From assembly GCF_002814235.1 (NCBI RefSeq), contig NZ_PHSU01000030.1:62001-126000 (forward strand): a stretch of DNA of 64,000 nt. The letters run 5' to 3'. A program made the translations under genes and the position numbers. Origin of the DNA: Pseudomonas sp. QS1027 (GTDB taxonomy: Bacteria; Pseudomonadota; Gammaproteobacteria; Pseudomonadales; Pseudomonadaceae). Each line of letters opens with the position of its first letter. Position 1 is the stretch's first letter. The notes under the pieces were generated by a model that saw only the letters and a list, made by a program, of their open reading frames with translations, had not been told where the DNA came from and ran no database searches. Shown here in pieces: positions 17,104-25,932 of the stretch.

Positions 17104-17802
17104 ATGGCCGCTAATCAGGAAAGCAAGCAGAAGTACTTGGGTCGTAACCGCCCCCCGCGCGTACAAATCACTTATGACGTCGAAATCGGTGACGCTTTCA
17201 CCAAAGAGGAACTGCCGCTGGTAGTGGGCATCCTGTCCGACCTCTCCGGCAACAACCAGCCGAACAAGCCCGACCCGCTGTCTTCGCGTGGTTTTGTCGA
17301 CATTGACCGGGACAGCTTCGATACGGTGCTGAGCCGGATCAACCCGCAGCAAAAGTTCAAAGTCGCAAACCTCCTCGATACATCAAAAGACGGTCTGTGG
17401 GCCGAGCTGTCCTTCAAGACCATCGAAGATTTCAGCCCGGAAAACATCGTTTCCCAGATCGATGGACTCAAAGACCTCTACAACAAACGCCAGAAGCTGC
17501 AGGACCTGCTGATCAAGCTCGATGGCAATGACGACCTGGACCAGAGCCTGATTGCCAGGCTGCACGATGACGCCGCGGTCCTGGCCTTCAAGGCGGACCT
17601 GCAAAAGGCTCTTGCACCGCCAGTAACGGACCCGGCGACGATTGTCGATCCTGCCAAGACCGACCCGGCGGCGGTTGTCGATCCTGTCAAAGCTGATCCC
17701 GCGGCGATTGTAGATCCGGCCAAGACTGACCCCGCCACGGCGCCTGTGGACCCGAACAATCCCGTGCCCCCCGCACCGGCTGTCGACCCTACCAAATCCT
17801 AG
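17104..17802 (+). CDS. tssB: T6SS contractile sheath small subunit TssB, with repeat tail
   Basis: TssB and TssC form the contractile sheath. The first 170 residues are normal TssB: RNRPPRVQITYDVEIGDA, then LPLVVGILSDLSG, FVDIDRDSFD and LDGNDDLDQSLIARL. The protein is 232 residues because of a C-terminal tail of about 60 residues. Most of the tail is four 11-residue repeats of the type DPAxIVDPAKT (17629-17760), then a proline-rich end. The family usually stops near 165-175 residues. It begins the rightward T6SS operon, with AAGGAG upstream; tssC follows after 31 bases. Confidence 0.95.
   Translation: MAANQESKQKYLGRNRPPRVQITYDVEIGDAFTKEELPLVVGILSDLSGNNQPNKPDPLSSRGFVDIDRDSFDTVLSRINPQQKFKVANLLDTSKDGLWAELSFKTIEDFSPENIVSQIDGLKDLYNKRQKLQDLLIKLDGNDDLDQSLIARLHDDAAVLAFKADLQKALAPPVTDPATIVDPAKTDPAAVVDPVKADPAAIVDPAKTDPATAPVDPNNPVPPAPAVDPTKS
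17629..17760 (+). repeat. Four tandem 33-bp repeats in the tssB 3' end
   Basis: Four head-to-tail units of 33 bases code for DPATIVDPAKT, DPAAVVDPVKA, DPAAIVDPAKT and DPATAPVDPNN. The first three are close in both protein and DNA; the fourth has drifted. Such repeats can change copy number by slippage or recombination without breaking the frame. Confidence 0.85.
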
Positions 17803-17833
17803 TTGATCAGCTCCCCTCCATGGAGGAACCGCG

Positions 17834-19471
17834 ATGCCTACCAATGACCCAGCTTTGACGCCCGCCGCTACACCGGCAGCGGACGCACCCGCACCCACGG
17901 CCAGCGCCGATCAAACAGCACCAACGCCACTGCTTGAGAGCATCGTCCAGGCGATGATCCTGGGTGCCCAGGATGGCGTCCAGAAGAAGTATGCCGAGCA
18001 GATGCTCAGCGTCTTCGCCGATGAAGTGGGCGAAAAGAATGTCCAGGCCGACGAGAACATGCTGACCACCATCAGCAAGCGTATCGCCGATCTCGACACG
18101 CTGATCAACGCCCAGCTCAACCTGGTGCTGCACGACCCGTCGTTCCAGGCCCTGGAAGCCTCCTGGCGTGGCCTGCACCAGTTGGTGATGAACACCGAAA
18201 CCGGCGAATCCTTGAAGCTGCGCCTGCTCAACGTCACCAAGAGCGAATTGCAGCAAGACCTGGAGAAAGCCATCGATTTCGACCAGAGCGTGCTGTTCAA
18301 GAAGGTCTACGAGGAGGAGTACGGCACCCTGGGTGGCAGCCCGTTCAGTCTGCTGATGGGCGACTACGAATTTGGTCGCAACAGTGTCGACGTCAAGATG
18401 CTCACCAACCTGTCGGGCGTCGCCGCGGCGGCCCATGCGCCGCTGATCACGGCGGCCAGTCCGGCCCTGTTCGACCTCAAGACCTTCGCCGACCTGGGCG
18501 TGCCACGTGACCTGAGCAAGGTCTTCGAAAGCGGCGCACTGATCGAGTGGAACGCGTTCCGCAAGACCGAGGACTCGCGTTATGTGGCCATGGTCCTGCC
18601 GCATTACCTGTCACGCCTGCCGTACGATCCGCTGAACAATCCGGTACCGGGGATGTCGACCTTCGTCGAGGACGTCAACACCACCGCCGGGGCGACGGCG
18701 GCGGCAGCGGCCATTGCTGCCGTTGCGGCGGCCAAAGCCTCCGGCGTACCGCCTGAGAGCGCGGATGTCGATGCGCAAAAGATGGTCGAGCCCGATTCGG
18801 CGAAGTTCCTCTGGGGCAACGCCGCCTGGCTGCTGACCCAACGTATCACCAACGCCTTTGCGCAGTACCGTTGGTGTGCCGCGATTCGCGGAACGGAAGG
18901 CGGCGGTACCGTCAGCGACTTGCCGGTGTACCAGTTCAATACCCAGGTCGGCGACCTGGCGATCAAGTGCCCGACCGAAGTGGCGATCACCGATCGCCGG
19001 GAAAAGGAACTCGATTCGCTGGGCTTCATCGCCTTGTGTCACCGCAAGAACAGCAACGTCGCGGTATTTTTCGGTGGCCAGACCACCAACAAGCCGCAGA
19101 CCTACAACACCTTCGAGGCCAACGCGAACGCACGGATCTCCGGCATGCTGCCGTACATCCTGGCCGCCTCGCGCTTTGCCCATTACCTGAAGGTGATCCT
19201 GCGCGACAAGGTCGGCAGCTTCGCGACTCGCGACAACGTGCAGACCTACCTCAACAACTGGATCGCCGACTACGTGCTGATCAACGACAACGCTCCCCAG
19301 GAAATCAAGGCGCAGTATCCGCTGCGTGAAGCCCGGGTCGATGTCAGCGATGTGCCTGGACGTCCCGGCAGTTACACCGCCACGGTGTTCTTGCGGCCGC
19401 ACTTCCAGCTCGAAGAGCTGACGGCTTCGATCCGCCTGGTCGCCGCGTTGCCGGCGCCTGTCGCGGCCTGA
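17834..19471 (+). CDS. tssC: T6SS contractile sheath large subunit TssC
   Basis: The 545-residue product is the large sheath subunit. Family signatures include LNLVLHDPSFQALEASWRGL, SLLMGDYEF, RLPYDPLNNPVPGMSTFVED, AYRIT-like LLTQRITNAFAQYRWCAAIRG, and GFIALCHRKNSNVAVFFGGQ. The first 33 residues are rich in Ala, Pro, Thr and Asp (TNDPALTPAATPAADAPAP), an extension beyond the usual TssC N-terminus. The nearby N-terminal helix is, in the family, what the ClpV ATPase binds, so the extension lies beside that contact. Start ATG 17834 has a GGAGGAACC site. Confidence 0.96.
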   Translation: MPTNDPALTPAATPAADAPAPTASADQTAPTPLLESIVQAMILGAQDGVQKKYAEQMLSVFADEVGEKNVQADENMLTTISKRIADLDTLINAQLNLVLHDPSFQALEASWRGLHQLVMNTETGESLKLRLLNVTKSELQQDLEKAIDFDQSVLFKKVYEEEYGTLGGSPFSLLMGDYEFGRNSVDVKMLTNLSGVAAAAHAPLITAASPALFDLKTFADLGVPRDLSKVFESGALIEWNAFRKTEDSRYVAMVLPHYLSRLPYDPLNNPVPGMSTFVEDVNTTAGATAAAAAIAAVAAAKASGVPPESADVDAQKMVEPDSAKFLWGNAAWLLTQRITNAFAQYRWCAAIRGTEGGGTVSDLPVYQFNTQVGDLAIKCPTEVAITDRREKELDSLGFIALCHRKNSNVAVFFGGQTTNKPQTYNTFEANANARISGMLPYILAASRFAHYLKVILRDKVGSFATRDNVQTYLNNWIADYVLINDNAPQEIKAQYPLREARVDVSDVPGRPGSYTATVFLRPHFQLEELTASIRLVAALPAPVAA

Positions 19472-19485
19472 TCCATGCCATGCAG

Positions 19486-19504
19486 CCCGCCGTAACCCGG
19501 CGGG
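19486..19504 (+). other. GC hairpin between tssC and hcp
   Basis: CCCGCCG-TAACC-CGGCGGG makes a 7-bp perfect stem with a 5-base loop in the 71-base gap. There is no T-run. In T6SS operons Hcp is made in excess; a hairpin here could stabilise processed hcp mRNA or slow readthrough. That role is inference. Confidence 0.5.
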
Positions 19505-19542
19505 CCCTCCAATTCTGCTAGTCGTGCAAGGAACAACACCCC

Positions 19543-20043
19543 ATGGATGCAATTATTCTCGACCTGGGCACCACGATCAAAGGCGACTCCCTGCTGGAAG
19601 GCTATGCCGACAAGATCGAAGTCATGTCCTACAGCCACAACGTGGCCATGCAAGTCACCAACGACGTCAGCAACTCGGAGCGTACCTCCGGCAAGCCGCA
19701 TATCGGCGAGTTCACCCTGACCAAATTCGTCGACTCCGCCACCCCGAGCATCAACGAGTACTGCTGCGGCGGTAAACCGATCGCCGAGGTCAAGGTCACC
19801 GTCGGCCGTAACGCCGCCGAGAGCAACGGCCAGCTGATGCCGTTCATCATCTACACCCTGACCAACGTGGTGGTCTCCAACGTCAGTGTCAGCGGCGGCG
19901 CCGGTGGCAAACCAGTGGAAACCCTGTCGCTGAACTTCACCAAGATCAAGTGGGAACTGACCGCCCAGAAAGACGACGGCACCAAGGAAGGCACCGCAGC
20001 CTCCACCTGGGACCTGGCGGCGAACAAACTCATCAAGGGTTGA
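19543..20043 (+). CDS. hcp: T6SS tube protein Hcp
   Basis: Hcp hexamers stack to form the inner tube and carry small effectors. The 166-residue product has the Hcp signature: the opening MDAIILDLG with IKGDS, EVMSYSHNVA, the HIGEFTLTKFVDSATP strand, and VVVSNVSVSGG followed by ETLSLNFTKIKWEL. Length is normal for this class of Hcp. A ribosome binding site AAGGAA lies upstream. It sits between the sheath genes and tssE, as in many T6SS loci. Confidence 0.96.
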   Translation: MDAIILDLGTTIKGDSLLEGYADKIEVMSYSHNVAMQVTNDVSNSERTSGKPHIGEFTLTKFVDSATPSINEYCCGGKPIAEVKVTVGRNAAESNGQLMPFIIYTLTNVVVSNVSVSGGAGGKPVETLSLNFTKIKWELTAQKDDGTKEGTAASTWDLAANKLIKG

Positions 20044-20073
20044 TCGCCTGTTTTCATACGGTTGGAGATTTTC

Positions 20074-20493
20074 ATGCGTGTTGCGCTGTTCGACCTCCTG
20101 GCGGGGGACACGGAGGGCTACTTCGATGCCCGTGATCCGCTGCGGATCGTCGAGTCCATTCGCCTTGAGCTGGAGCGCCTGCTCAATACCCGGCGCACCG
20201 AACGGGCCCATGGATTCGCCCCGACCATCATCGATTACGGGATGAGCGACTGGAGCACCCTGTATGCCGACCGCGAAGAGGATCATCGCATCCTGATTCG
20301 CGATATACGGAGTGCCATTATCCGTTTCGAGCCGCGCCTGGCGCTGGAAGACGTCGATGTACAGGCGCTGCCGGGGCAGCGTACACGCATGACGGTGAGA
20401 GTGATGGGGCATGTCCGGGGCCTGGAAGCGGCTCCGAACATGTCGTTTGTCCTGGAGCTGGGTGAGAGCGGCTTCGAGGTCAGGCATGAGTGA
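20074..20493 (+). CDS. tssE: T6SS baseplate wedge protein TssE (gp25-like)
   Basis: TssE is the gp25-like wedge protein that starts sheath polymerisation. The 139-residue product contains ESIRLELERLLNTRR near the N-terminus, the conserved YGMSDWS, and the basic/acidic IRDIRSAIIRFEPRL helix of the gp25 fold. I chose ATG 20074, with TTGGAG seven bases upstream, over an ATG four codons earlier that overlaps this site. It overlaps tssF by 8 bases. Confidence 0.93.
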   Translation: MRVALFDLLAGDTEGYFDARDPLRIVESIRLELERLLNTRRTERAHGFAPTIIDYGMSDWSTLYADREEDHRILIRDIRSAIIRFEPRLALEDVDVQALPGQRTRMTVRVMGHVRGLEAAPNMSFVLELGESGFEVRHE

Positions 20494-22285
20494 TTCGATT
20501 GATGCCCGACTGCTGGATTACTACCAGCGCGAGTTGACCTGGCTGCACCGCGCCGGCAGCGATTTCGTCGAAAACCATCCGAGCCTGGCCGGCAGCCTGA
20601 AGCTATCGTCCAGCGGTTCCCAGGACCCCCATGTCGAACGCCTGATCGAAAGCTTCGCCTTGCTCGCGGCGCGTTTGCAACGCCGGCTCGACGACGGTTA
20701 CTCCGAATTCAGTGACGCTTTGCTGGAACAGTTGTATCCGATGGCACTGCGGCCGATGCCGTCCTGTGCCATCGTGCAGTTCGGGCCGGACCCGAGCAAA
20801 GGCAGCCTGGCCGCCGGCTACCACCTGCCGCGTGGCACCCAGGTGTTCAAGGCCCCGGAGAAGGAACAACTCGACAGCCTGTATTTTCGCACCTGCGCCG
20901 ATGTCACCCTATGGCCCCTGGAGGTCCAGGACGTCAGCCTGATCGAAGGCAGCGCCGCGCAGTCGGTCACCGGAATCGCCAATGCCGAGGCGGCACTGCG
21001 CCTGGTGTTGAAATGCAACAATGGAAAGCCCTGGACCGAACTGCCGATCCAGACCTTGCGCATTCACCTGTCGGGACCTGCGGGTAATCGCTCACAGCTC
21101 TATGATCTGTTGGCCGCCCATAGCCTGGATATTGTCTGCGGCCTGCCCGGCAGTCTCGGCCAGCCAATCAATGCCCGGCCTTTGCCCGCCGGCTATGACG
21201 ACAACCAACGGCTGTTGCCGGAAGAAGACGGCGTGCACCCCGGGCTGCACCTGTTGGTGGAGTATTTTGCCTTCCCGGAGAAGTTCGCCTTTTTTGATCT
21301 CGCGCTGAAGATCCCACCGCAGGCCACGGACTTGCTCGAGGTCTATGTTGCCTTCGACCGTGCCCCCGAGAGCCGTATCAGCCTGCAACGCGAAGACATC
21401 GCCCTGGGCTGTACGCCGGTCATCAACCTGTTTTCCCGTACCGCCGAGACCCTGCGTCCGGATGGCACGCAAAGCGAATATCGCCTGGTGGCCGATTCAC
21501 ACCGTGACAACAGTGTCGAAATACACAGCATCCGCAAGCTGGTGGCCGGTACCGCCAACGGCTTCCAGACCGTGCCGCCGTACTATGGCTACCAGCATGG
21601 GCAAGGGCAGGACGGCCTGTTCTGGCACGCCCGGCGGATCAGCGCCCCCGGTCACTCACGGGCCGGCACTGACATGATCCTGAGCCTGGTGGACAGCCAG
21701 TTCCAGCCACGCTCGGCATCGCCGGATGAAACCTTTACCGCGCAGGTCTGGTGTACCAACCGGCACATGGCGCAAAACCTGTTGACCGGCAGTTCCTTGA
21801 AATTCGAGCGCAGCGGTCCGGTGGCCACCATTGCCTTGCTGAGAAGTCCCACGCCGCAGTCGCTGCCTGACCTTGAGGGGGCGTCACGCTGGCGCCTGAT
21901 CTCGCAGCTCAACCTCAATCACCTGTCGTTGACCGAAGGCCCCCATGCGCTGGAGGCCCTCAAGGAAATGCTGATTCTGCACAATCTGCGCGACGAACCC
22001 TCGGCTCGCTTGCAGATCAATGGCATTCTCTCGCTGAAAACCGAACGGGTTGTCGGCCGTGTCGGCAAGGATGCCTGGCGCGGCTGGCGCAACGGCCTGG
22101 AGGTTCACCTGGAACTCGATCCGAGCAAGTTTTCCGGCAGCAGCCGGGTGCTGTTCTCCGGGGTACTGGCGCATTTTTTCGCGCTGTATGCCAACGCCAA
22201 CTGTTTTGTTCGCACCGTGCTGGTAGAGGGCGATAAGGAGATCAAGCAATGGAGTCCGAGCAGCAACCCAATCCTGGCTCTCTAG
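20486..22285 (+). CDS. tssF: T6SS baseplate protein TssF
   Basis: TssF pairs with TssG in the baseplate wedge. The 599-residue product opens with the family hallmark LLDYYQRELTWLHRAGSDFV and HPSLAGSL, then PHVERLIESFALLAARLQRR and LYPMALRPMPSCAIVQF. Later blocks include LDLALKIPPQATDLLEV and TAQVWCTNRHM. Start ATG 20486 overlaps the end of tssE; the longer in-frame start at 20411 would add residues unlike TssF. The 3' end overlaps tssG by 37 bases. Confidence 0.95.
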   Translation: MSDSIDARLLDYYQRELTWLHRAGSDFVENHPSLAGSLKLSSSGSQDPHVERLIESFALLAARLQRRLDDGYSEFSDALLEQLYPMALRPMPSCAIVQFGPDPSKGSLAAGYHLPRGTQVFKAPEKEQLDSLYFRTCADVTLWPLEVQDVSLIEGSAAQSVTGIANAEAALRLVLKCNNGKPWTELPIQTLRIHLSGPAGNRSQLYDLLAAHSLDIVCGLPGSLGQPINARPLPAGYDDNQRLLPEEDGVHPGLHLLVEYFAFPEKFAFFDLALKIPPQATDLLEVYVAFDRAPESRISLQREDIALGCTPVINLFSRTAETLRPDGTQSEYRLVADSHRDNSVEIHSIRKLVAGTANGFQTVPPYYGYQHGQGQDGLFWHARRISAPGHSRAGTDMILSLVDSQFQPRSASPDETFTAQVWCTNRHMAQNLLTGSSLKFERSGPVATIALLRSPTPQSLPDLEGASRWRLISQLNLNHLSLTEGPHALEALKEMLILHNLRDEPSARLQINGILSLKTERVVGRVGKDAWRGWRNGLEVHLELDPSKFSGSSRVLFSGVLAHFFALYANANCFVRTVLVEGDKEIKQWSPSSNPILAL

Positions 22286-23349
22286 GCGCGCTACTGCGCC
22301 AGGTCCCCCAGCGTTTCGAATTGCTGCAAGCGTTGCTGATTCTGGAACGCGAGCAGCAGGCTGCTGATTCCCTGGGCAGCGGCAGTGACCTCGAAGGAGA
22401 GTTGGCGCGCCTGCGCGCGCAACAGACGGTCGACTCGCTGGGCACCGGCAGTGATCCCGAGCGCGAGGTGGTGCGCCTGCGCGGGCCGCTGTTGCCGGAG
22501 TTCGCGCCGAGCGAGATCAGCAGCCTGCGCCTGGTCCCCAATGTGAAAGTGCCGGGGGCCAGACTGACCTTGCACACCCAGGTGTTCGGCCTCGGCGGTC
22601 CGGACGGTCCGTTGCCCTATGCCTATCAGGAGTGGTTGCAGCAGAGGGCGCGCAACCGCGATCACGGCACGGTGGCCTTTCTCGATCTGTTCCAGCACCG
22701 CTTGCTGAGCCTGATGTATCGGGTACAACAGCGCCAGCGAGTGGCCTTGCCTTACCGCCAGCCGGCGCTCAGCCCGGTGTACCAGCAGTTGCGCGCCTTG
22801 TGCGGGCTGTCGTCCAGCTCCGTGGAGCAACTGACTGTGCTACCGGAAAGAGCCCTGATCGCCCGCGCCGGATTGCTGGCCAACCGGCGACGGTCCCTGG
22901 CCGGGTTCCAGAACCTGCTCAAGCACTACTTCGATCTGCCCGTGCAACTGCACGGCTACCAGGGCGCCTGGCAACAGATTGCCTCCAGTGACCAGAGCGT
23001 GCTGGGCCGCAAGGGCCGTAACCTGACCCTGGGTCGCAACGCTTTGTGCGGGACACGGGCCTGGGATGAGCATGCCGGTATTCATATCCGCCTCGGCCCC
23101 CAGGAGCCCAGGATGGCCGAGCGCTTCATGCCGGGCCAGGAGGCTCACCAGCAGTTGGCGGCGCTGGTGGCGTTCTATTTCGGCGCGCAGTTGCGCTGTA
23201 CGGTATCCGTGCACGTCACCAGCAGCGCAATACTGACGCTCGGCCATCAGCAGCCTGCCGCGCTGGGCCAGGGGACCCGGTTGAACCGTGTCGCGCGCAC
23301 GGGAGATTTCCGGATCGACCTGCGCTTGCACGAAGAGGGAAGTACCTGA
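22249..23349 (+). CDS. tssG: T6SS baseplate protein TssG, with internal tandem duplication
   Basis: TssG completes the TssE-F-G wedge. The 366-residue product has the usual opening VPQRFELLQALLILER, LRGPLLPEFAPSEI, FGLGGPDGPLPYAYQEWL, and later QLPVQLHGYQGAW-like strands with RNALCGTRAWDEH. Residues 36-57 and 58-79 are tandem copies (QQAADSLGSGSDLEGE and QQTVDSLGTGSDPERE), coded by two 66-base units (22354-22485). Only the second copy leads into the normal TssG RLRGPL segment, so the first is probably the inserted one. The frame is kept. It overlaps tssF; clpV starts one base after its stop. Confidence 0.94.
   Translation: MESEQQPNPGSLGALLRQVPQRFELLQALLILEREQQAADSLGSGSDLEGELARLRAQQTVDSLGTGSDPEREVVRLRGPLLPEFAPSEISSLRLVPNVKVPGARLTLHTQVFGLGGPDGPLPYAYQEWLQQRARNRDHGTVAFLDLFQHRLLSLMYRVQQRQRVALPYRQPALSPVYQQLRALCGLSSSSVEQLTVLPERALIARAGLLANRRRSLAGFQNLLKHYFDLPVQLHGYQGAWQQIASSDQSVLGRKGRNLTLGRNALCGTRAWDEHAGIHIRLGPQEPRMAERFMPGQEAHQQLAALVAFYFGAQLRCTVSVHVTSSAILTLGHQQPAALGQGTRLNRVARTGDFRIDLRLHEEGST
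22354..22485 (+). repeat. In-frame 66-bp tandem duplication within tssG
   Basis: Two adjacent 66-base units encode 22-residue copies that share QQ-x-x-DSLG-x-GSD-x-E and RLR. Third-base and some first-base changes show that the duplication is not very recent. Confidence 0.8.
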
Positions 23350-23350
23350 G

Positions 23351-25897
23351 ATGGAAATCGCCGTGCTGATCTCACGCTTGAACCACCAGTGCCGGGACGC
23401 CATGGAGCGGGCCGCCCAGCGCAGCTGGCAGCGTAACCAGCACTTTGTCGAAATCGAACACCTGATGCTGGAGCTGCTGGAGATCGAAGGCGGCGACCTG
23501 GCCTGCCTGCTGCCGGCGCTGGGGTTGGAGCGCGATCGCCTGGCGAGCGAAATCAATCTCGCCCTGGAGCTGTTCAAGACCGGCAACACCCGTACACCGA
23601 CCCTGTCCAAACAATTGCTGGCCCTGATCGAGGACGCCGTGGTCCAGGCCAGCGTGTTCGGTGCCACCGGTGTGCGCTCCGGGCTGCTGTTGCTGGCGCT
23701 GCTCGACCGCGACGAATATCGGGCCCTGTTGCAAGGCAGCATTCCGTCATTGCTCGGGATTGCCCGCGACCCGTTGCGCACTCAGTTCATGGCCTTGACC
23801 GAGCACTCCTGCGAAACCGGCCTGCCGGCCCGCCCCGGAAAAGCTTCGTCGCGAGCCCACGGTGCTGACGCTTCATTGCTCGAGCAATACACCCAGGACC
23901 TGACGGAGGACGCCCGCCAGGGGCGCATCGACCCGATCATCGGCCGCGATGCGGAGATCCGTCAGTGCATCGACATCCTCCTGCGCCGTCGGCAGAACAA
24001 TCCGATCCTGGTGGGCGCGCCCGGGGTCGGCAAGACCGCGGTGGTAGAGGGCCTGGCGCTGCGCATTGCCCAGGGCGATGTCCCGCCGCCATTGCAGGAC
24101 GTCAGCCTGCGGGTACTGGATCTCGGGCTGCTGCAAGCCGGAGCCGGGGTCAAAGGTGAATTCGAACAGCGCCTCAAGGGCGTGATCGAAGGCGTCCGTA
24201 ACGCCGCCGGCAAGGTCATCCTGTTTATCGACGAGGCCCATACGCTGATCGGTGCCGGCGCCGCCGAAGGGCAGAACGATGCGGCCAATCTGCTCAAGCC
24301 GGCGTTGGCCCGTGGTGAGCTGCGGACCCTGGCGGCCACCACCTGGCTTGAGTACAAGAAATATTTCGAGAGAGACCCGGCACTGACGCGACGCTTCCAA
24401 CTGGTCCAGGTCGAAGAGCCGGACGAACAGACCGCCGTGCAGATGTTACGCGCCGTGGCCGGCAAGCTGGAGCAGCACCATGGCGTCGAAGTGCTCGACG
24501 TGGCGATCCAGGATGCGGTGAAACTCAGTCAACGCTACATCTCCGGTCGGCAATTGCCGGACAAGGCCATCAGCGTGCTCGACACCGCCTGTGCCCGGGT
24601 GGCACTGGCCCAGCACGACGTACCGCCGGCCCTGGAAAGCCTGCGGCATCGCCAGGCGGCGACGCTCGACGAACTGCAACGCCTGCGCCGCGAACAGGCC
24701 ATCGGGCATGATCATGACCTGCGTATCCGGCCGCTCGAACTTCAGGAACAGGAAGATCGCCAGGCCATCGTCGAACTGGAAACCCGTTGGCACAAGGAGC
24801 GCGAGGCGGTGACCGAGTTGCTCAGGGCCCGCCGCGAGATGCTCACGCTCAACGAAAGTGTCGATCCGAACCGGGATGACGAGGAACTGGACAACCGTCT
24901 CGAACAACTGGCCAGCGAACTGGTGCGCCTGGAAAGTGGCTTGAACGCGATTCGCGAAGACGATCCGCTGGTGCCGGAACAGGTCGACTCGAAAGTGATC
25001 GCCGCGGTGATTGCCGCCTGGACCGGGATTCCACAAGGCAAGGTGCTCGCCGACGAAGCCTATGCCTTGCGCACCCTGGCCGAACGTCTTGGCCAGCGGG
25101 TGATGGGGCAGGCGGCCGCTCTTGGTGCCATCGCCCAACGGCTGCAGGCTTATCGCGCCGGGCTCACCGACCCGCAAAAGCCGGTCGGGGTGTTCCTGCT
25201 GTTGGGCCCCACTGGCGTGGGCAAGACCGAAACCGCCTACGCCCTGGCCGATGCGCTGTACGGTGGCGAGCGTAACCTGATCAGCATCAACCTCTCCGAA
25301 TACCAGGAAGCCCACACCGTCAGCCAACTCAAGGGCGCGCCGCCGGGCTACGTCGGTTATGGCAGCGGCGGCGTGCTGACCGAGGCGGTGCGACGCAAGC
25401 CCTACAGCGTGGTCTTGCTGGACGAAATCGAAAAAGCCCATCCGGACGTGCTCGAAGCCTTCTACAACGTGTTCGACAAAGGCCTGATGGAGGACGGCAG
25501 CGGCCTGGTGGTCGACTTCAAGAACACCGTGATGCTGGCAACCAGCAACGTCGGTGCCGAACTGATCCTCGACAGCGCCGCCGAGCAACAAACCGCCGAA
25601 GCCTTCAACCAGCAATTGCACACTGTGCTGTTGCAGGCGTTTCGCCCGGCCTTTCTGGCGCGCATGACCGTGGTACCGTATCGCGCCCTTGATGAGATGA
25701 CCCTGGAAGGGATTGTCCTGGCCAAACTGGAGAAACTGCGTGCTCGCTACCTGGCGGCCACCGGCAAACGTTTCGACTACGATGACGGCATCGTCAAGGC
25801 CGTGCTGGCCCGTTGCAGTACAGCCGGCGCGCGGGATGTGGAACATGTACTGATGGCGCAGGTGGCAGGACAGCTGGCGCAATGGGTGCTGGAATGA
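23351..25897 (+). CDS. clpV: T6SS sheath disassembly ATPase ClpV (TssH)
   Basis: ClpV is an AAA+ unfoldase that recycles contracted TssB-TssC sheath. The 848-residue product has an N-terminal Clp repeat domain (residues 1-160), a first ATPase with Walker A GAPGVGKTAVVEG (about residue 221) and Walker B VILFIDEAHTLIGAG, a middle coiled-coil region (about 400-550), and a second ATPase with GPTGVGKTETAYAL (about 618), VVLLDEIEKAHPDV and the sensor TSNVGAELI. Start ATG 23351 follows tssG by one base. Both ATPase sites look intact. Confidence 0.96.
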   Translation: MEIAVLISRLNHQCRDAMERAAQRSWQRNQHFVEIEHLMLELLEIEGGDLACLLPALGLERDRLASEINLALELFKTGNTRTPTLSKQLLALIEDAVVQASVFGATGVRSGLLLLALLDRDEYRALLQGSIPSLLGIARDPLRTQFMALTEHSCETGLPARPGKASSRAHGADASLLEQYTQDLTEDARQGRIDPIIGRDAEIRQCIDILLRRRQNNPILVGAPGVGKTAVVEGLALRIAQGDVPPPLQDVSLRVLDLGLLQAGAGVKGEFEQRLKGVIEGVRNAAGKVILFIDEAHTLIGAGAAEGQNDAANLLKPALARGELRTLAATTWLEYKKYFERDPALTRRFQLVQVEEPDEQTAVQMLRAVAGKLEQHHGVEVLDVAIQDAVKLSQRYISGRQLPDKAISVLDTACARVALAQHDVPPALESLRHRQAATLDELQRLRREQAIGHDHDLRIRPLELQEQEDRQAIVELETRWHKEREAVTELLRARREMLTLNESVDPNRDDEELDNRLEQLASELVRLESGLNAIREDDPLVPEQVDSKVIAAVIAAWTGIPQGKVLADEAYALRTLAERLGQRVMGQAAALGAIAQRLQAYRAGLTDPQKPVGVFLLLGPTGVGKTETAYALADALYGGERNLISINLSEYQEAHTVSQLKGAPPGYVGYGSGGVLTEAVRRKPYSVVLLDEIEKAHPDVLEAFYNVFDKGLMEDGSGLVVDFKNTVMLATSNVGAELILDSAAEQQTAEAFNQQLHTVLLQAFRPAFLARMTVVPYRALDEMTLEGIVLAKLEKLRARYLAATGKRFDYDDGIVKAVLARCSTAGARDVEHVLMAQVAGQLAQWVLE

Positions 25898-25932
25898 ACA
25901 CAGGTAGTCAAAGATGATCTTCAAGGAAAACC

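Noticed and set aside
24446-25924. Minus-strand open frame of 492 codons opposite clpV
   Set aside because: It is an antisense shadow; the clpV strand has both ATPase domains intact.
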